From assembly GCA_017555685.1 (NCBI GenBank), contig JAFZFW010000157.1, forward strand, positions 1 to 5,554: 5,554 nucleotides of DNA, read 5' to 3'. A program made the position numbers and the translations under genes. Origin of the DNA: Methanocorpusculum sp. (GTDB lineage: Archaea > Halobacteriota > Methanomicrobia > Methanomicrobiales > Methanocorpusculaceae). Positions 4,908 through 5,554 of this stretch are shown one piece after another (positions within the stretch are counted from its first letter, which is position 1; every line of letters starts with the position of its first letter). A model generated the notes under the pieces. It was not told where the DNA came from, searched no databases, and saw nothing but the letters and a program-made list of their open reading frames with translations.

Positions 4908-5554
4908 TGTTTCATCATCTGAATAAACTGTCCCTGCGCGGTAAGACCCGAGGTTTCCAGCGTGGCATACCGCCCTGCTGAATCAAGATGGTATCCTTCC
5001 ACTTTGTCTGAAATCCAGGTGGAAAGCAGTTCTTCGATAAACATCCGGCAGTCTGCGTCATACACCGGACAGAGAATCTCAACTCTTTTGTGCAGATTTC
5101 TCGGCATCATATCCGGGCTTCCGATATAGACTTCGTGCTTTCCCCTGTTTGCGAAATAGAATACTCTCGCATGTTCCAAAAATCTTCCGACAACAGATAC
5201 TACGGTGATGTTTTCCGAAAGTCCCGGCACACCCGGACGGAGCATGCAGATTCCCCGGACACACAGCTGAATCTTTACTCCCTTCTGTGATGCCGCATAG
5301 AGCGCGTTGATAATCGTCTTGTCGGTTAAGGAGTTCATCTTCAAAATCATATGTCCGCGGGCTCCGTTTGTCTGATAGCTTACCTCACGCTCGATGAGTT
5401 CGAGGAGTTTTTCCTCCATCTCTTTCGGACTTACCAGCAGGCTTTCATATCCGCCGGAGATTTTTCCCTCGTCAATCTGGGAAAACAGCCGCCGTATGTC
5501 CCGGCAGATCCGTTCATCTGCGGTGAAGAGGGATAAATCCGAATATATGCGTGC
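4904..5554 (-). CDS. ppk1: Polyphosphate kinase 1, C-terminal part (5' end outside window)
   Basis: The frame is open from the right edge to a TGA at 4904-4906 and gives 216 residues, roughly the last third of a normal Ppk1 of about 700. It begins ARIYSDLSLFTADERI and continues with features of the two C-terminal phospholipase-D-like domains: HMILKMNSLTDK (68-79), GVKIQLCVRGICMLRPGVPG (92-111), VGRFLEHARVFYF (122-134), and MPRNLHKRVEIL (150-161). The His in FLEHAR (visible residue 128) corresponds to the second conserved catalytic-site histidine of E. coli Ppk. The autophosphorylated first histidine lies upstream, outside the window. Ppk1 reversibly polymerises the ATP gamma-phosphate into polyphosphate. 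The normally conserved SADWM segment reads SPDMM (146-150) here. The stop overlaps the start of the GNAT gene, so the two are probably co-transcribed. The ppk1 promoter is not visible. Confidence 0.93.
   Translation of the reverse strand, partial: ARIYSDLSLFTADERICRDIRRLFSQIDEGKISGGYESLLVSPKEMEEKLLELIEREVSYQTNGARGHMILKMNSLTDKTIINALYAASQKGVKIQLCVRGICMLRPGVPGLSENITVVSVVGRFLEHARVFYFANRGKHEVYIGSPDMMPRNLHKRVEILCPVYDADCRMFIEELLSTWISDKVEGYHLDSAGRYATLETSGLTAQGQFIQMMKQ

Noticed and set aside
1..5554. CRISPR array, insertion sequence, tRNA/rRNA gene or toxin-antitoxin/defence module
   Set aside because: No spaced direct repeats, transposase motifs, terminal repeats, tRNA-like folds or defence domains are visible. 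All but short gaps are filled by recognisable housekeeping genes.

Overview
The window looks like ordinary chromosomal DNA from a euryarchaeon, most likely a methanogen of the Methanomicrobiales, possibly Methanocorpusculum. The evidence is a set of archaeal information-processing genes (Hel308 helicase, KEOPS subunit Cgi121, archaeal Rio1 kinase, two-KH Dim2/Pno1-like protein), a bacterial-type polyphosphate kinase of the kind found in some methanogens, mid-range base composition with AT-rich promoter gaps, and GAGGTG-type ribosome binding sites. The genus is an inference from general knowledge, not from a search.

Layout. Positions 1-144 hold the last 47 codons of a plus-strand gene of unknown function. 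It ends in a hairpin plus T-run terminator (127-166), with its stop codon in the hairpin loop. All other genes lie on the minus strand and are read from right to left. They are the C-terminal part of polyphosphate kinase (cut by the right edge, 4904-5554), a GNAT acetyltransferase (4404-4907) overlapping it by 4 bases, Rio1 kinase (3493-4341), a two-KH ribosome-assembly protein (2948-3490) starting 2 bases after rio1, Hel308 helicase (659-2854), and Cgi121 (161-649) starting 9 bases after hel308. TATA-like boxes lie before rio1 and before hel308. This suggests three two-gene transcription units: ppk1-GNAT, rio1-KH and hel308-cgi121. There is no gene-free stretch over about 95 bases.

How the genes work together. 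The rio1-KH pair is expected to act at the same step, late maturation of the small ribosomal subunit near the 3' end of 16S rRNA. The hel308-cgi121 pair joins a replication-fork repair helicase with a tRNA-binding subunit of the t6A-modifying KEOPS complex. The ppk1-GNAT pair joins polyphosphate synthesis with an N-acetyltransferase of unknown substrate.

I do not see a new defence system, mobile element, CRISPR array or RNA gene. The observations most worth checking are a PCNA-interacting-peptide-like C-terminus on Hel308, the stop-codon-in-loop terminator, the missing ribosome binding site and the palindromes before rio1, and residue substitutions at usually conserved places in Ppk1 and Hel308.
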